From assembly GCA_009706135.1 (NCBI GenBank), contig WLRX01000012.1, positions 1-13,691 of the forward strand: 13,691 bases of DNA, in the 5' to 3' direction. The stretch comes from Actinomycetota bacterium. GTDB taxonomy: Bacteria > Actinomycetota > Actinomycetes > Nanopelagicales > Nanopelagicaceae. Positions 13,434 through 13,691 of this stretch are shown here, piece after piece. Position 1 is the first letter of the stretch. Each line of letters opens with the position of its first letter. A program made the translations under genes and the position numbers. The notes beneath the pieces are model-generated. The model was not told the origin of the DNA, did no database searches, and saw nothing but the letters and a program-made list of their open reading frames with translations.

Positions 13434-13691
13434 ATGACGCTTCGAGTTGGAATCGTCGGTGGATCTTTCGCGGGAACATTGCACGCTGAAGGATGGATAA
13501 AAACTGGGCGCGCACAAATTATTTCCGTGGCTTCACCTTCAAAATCAACTCAAGAAAATTTTCAAAATCGATTTAGTTGCAAGGCTTATTCAGATGCCTC
13601 TGAAATGTTAGAAAAAGAAGAATTAGACGTAATTTCATTGACATTACCAAATGTGTTTCACTACGAATTATCTTTACTCGCCCTAAGCAAA
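13434..13691 (+). CDS. Gfo/Idh/MocA-family NAD(P)-dependent oxidoreductase (3' part missing at window edge)
   Basis: My translation from the ATG at 13434 gives 86 residues that stay open to the right edge. It begins MTLRVGIVGGSFAGTLHAEG, a Rossmann dinucleotide-binding loop (GIVGGSFAG). It continues to LDVISLTLPNVFHYELSLLAL, equivalent to the family's hallmark ATPNxxH strand-helix after the second nucleotide contact. The catalytic EKP segment (usually near residue 95) lies just beyond the window. A strong ribosome site, CAGGGAGGT, precedes the ATG, 23 bases after the aminotransferase stop, so the genes are co-transcribed. Family members oxidise sugars, inositols and amino-cyclitols at a hydroxyl group, often at C3. 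It would supply or use the keto group needed by the upstream aminotransferase. Confidence 0.85.
   Translation, partial: MTLRVGIVGGSFAGTLHAEGWIKTGRAQIISVASPSKSTQENFQNRFSCKAYSDASEMLEKEELDVISLTLPNVFHYELSLLALSK

Noticed and set aside
1..13691. tRNA or rRNA genes, CRISPR arrays, insertion sequences, attachment sites
   Set aside because: No cloverleaf-like sequence, regularly spaced repeats, transposase or integrase fragments or terminal repeats were seen. Gene order is tight and reading frames are intact throughout.

Overview
The window looks like a moderately AT-rich actinobacterial chromosome. A perfect actinobacterial-type LexA box (TCGAAC-N4-GTTCGA) lies upstream of a DUF6504 / DnaE2-like SOS cassette. 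The DnaE2 PHP motif style (HLHTASAFSLKYGT, LALTDRDGL) is actinobacterial. The sugar ABC transporter has no ATPase beside it, which fits actinobacteria that share one MsiK-type ATPase. A streamlined freshwater lineage (acI / Nanopelagicales-like) is a reasonable guess from base composition and gene packing, but the sequence does not prove it.

Layout. (1) Positions 1-1537, minus strand: an SOS-controlled pair, DUF6504 then a dnaE2-type error-prone polymerase that runs off the left edge; the LexA box is at 1571-1586. (2) 1538-1721: a dyad-rich divergent control region. (3) 1722-2150, plus: a DoxX-family membrane protein, closed by a bidirectional terminator at 2162-2193. (4) 2197-8990, minus: a seven-gene, tightly packed operon reading leftwards: SIS-domain sugar isomerase/deaminase, glycerol-1-phosphate-dehydrogenase-like oxidoreductase 2, DeoR repressor, ROK kinase, PIG-L deacetylase, glycerol-1-phosphate-dehydrogenase-like oxidoreductase 1, MFS transporter. 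(5) 8991-9130: a divergent promoter region. (6) 9131-13691, plus: lipoprotein sugar-binding protein, two CUT1 permeases, an AHBA-synthase/StsC-like PLP aminotransferase and the start of a Gfo/Idh/MocA oxidoreductase that runs off the right edge.

How it may work together (inference). Regions 4-6 look like one regulon for taking up and breaking down an unusual, probably N-acetylated, amino sugar or amino-cyclitol. The ABC system imports it, the PIG-L enzyme removes an acyl group, the ROK kinase phosphorylates it, the SIS enzyme isomerises or deaminates it, and the metal-dependent dehydrogenases, Gfo/Idh oxidoreductase and aminotransferase interconvert hydroxyl, keto and amino groups. DeoR would sense a phosphorylated intermediate. 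Each family call is well supported, but this combination, with two divergent G1PDH-like paralogues and a DegT aminotransferase, matches no standard pathway I can name. It is the best candidate here for an undescribed system.

Non-coding features worth attention are a 17-bp perfect inverted repeat whose loop holds the start codon of the first permease, and a 10-codon mini-ORF that joins the second permease to the aminotransferase through ATGA and GTGA overlaps.
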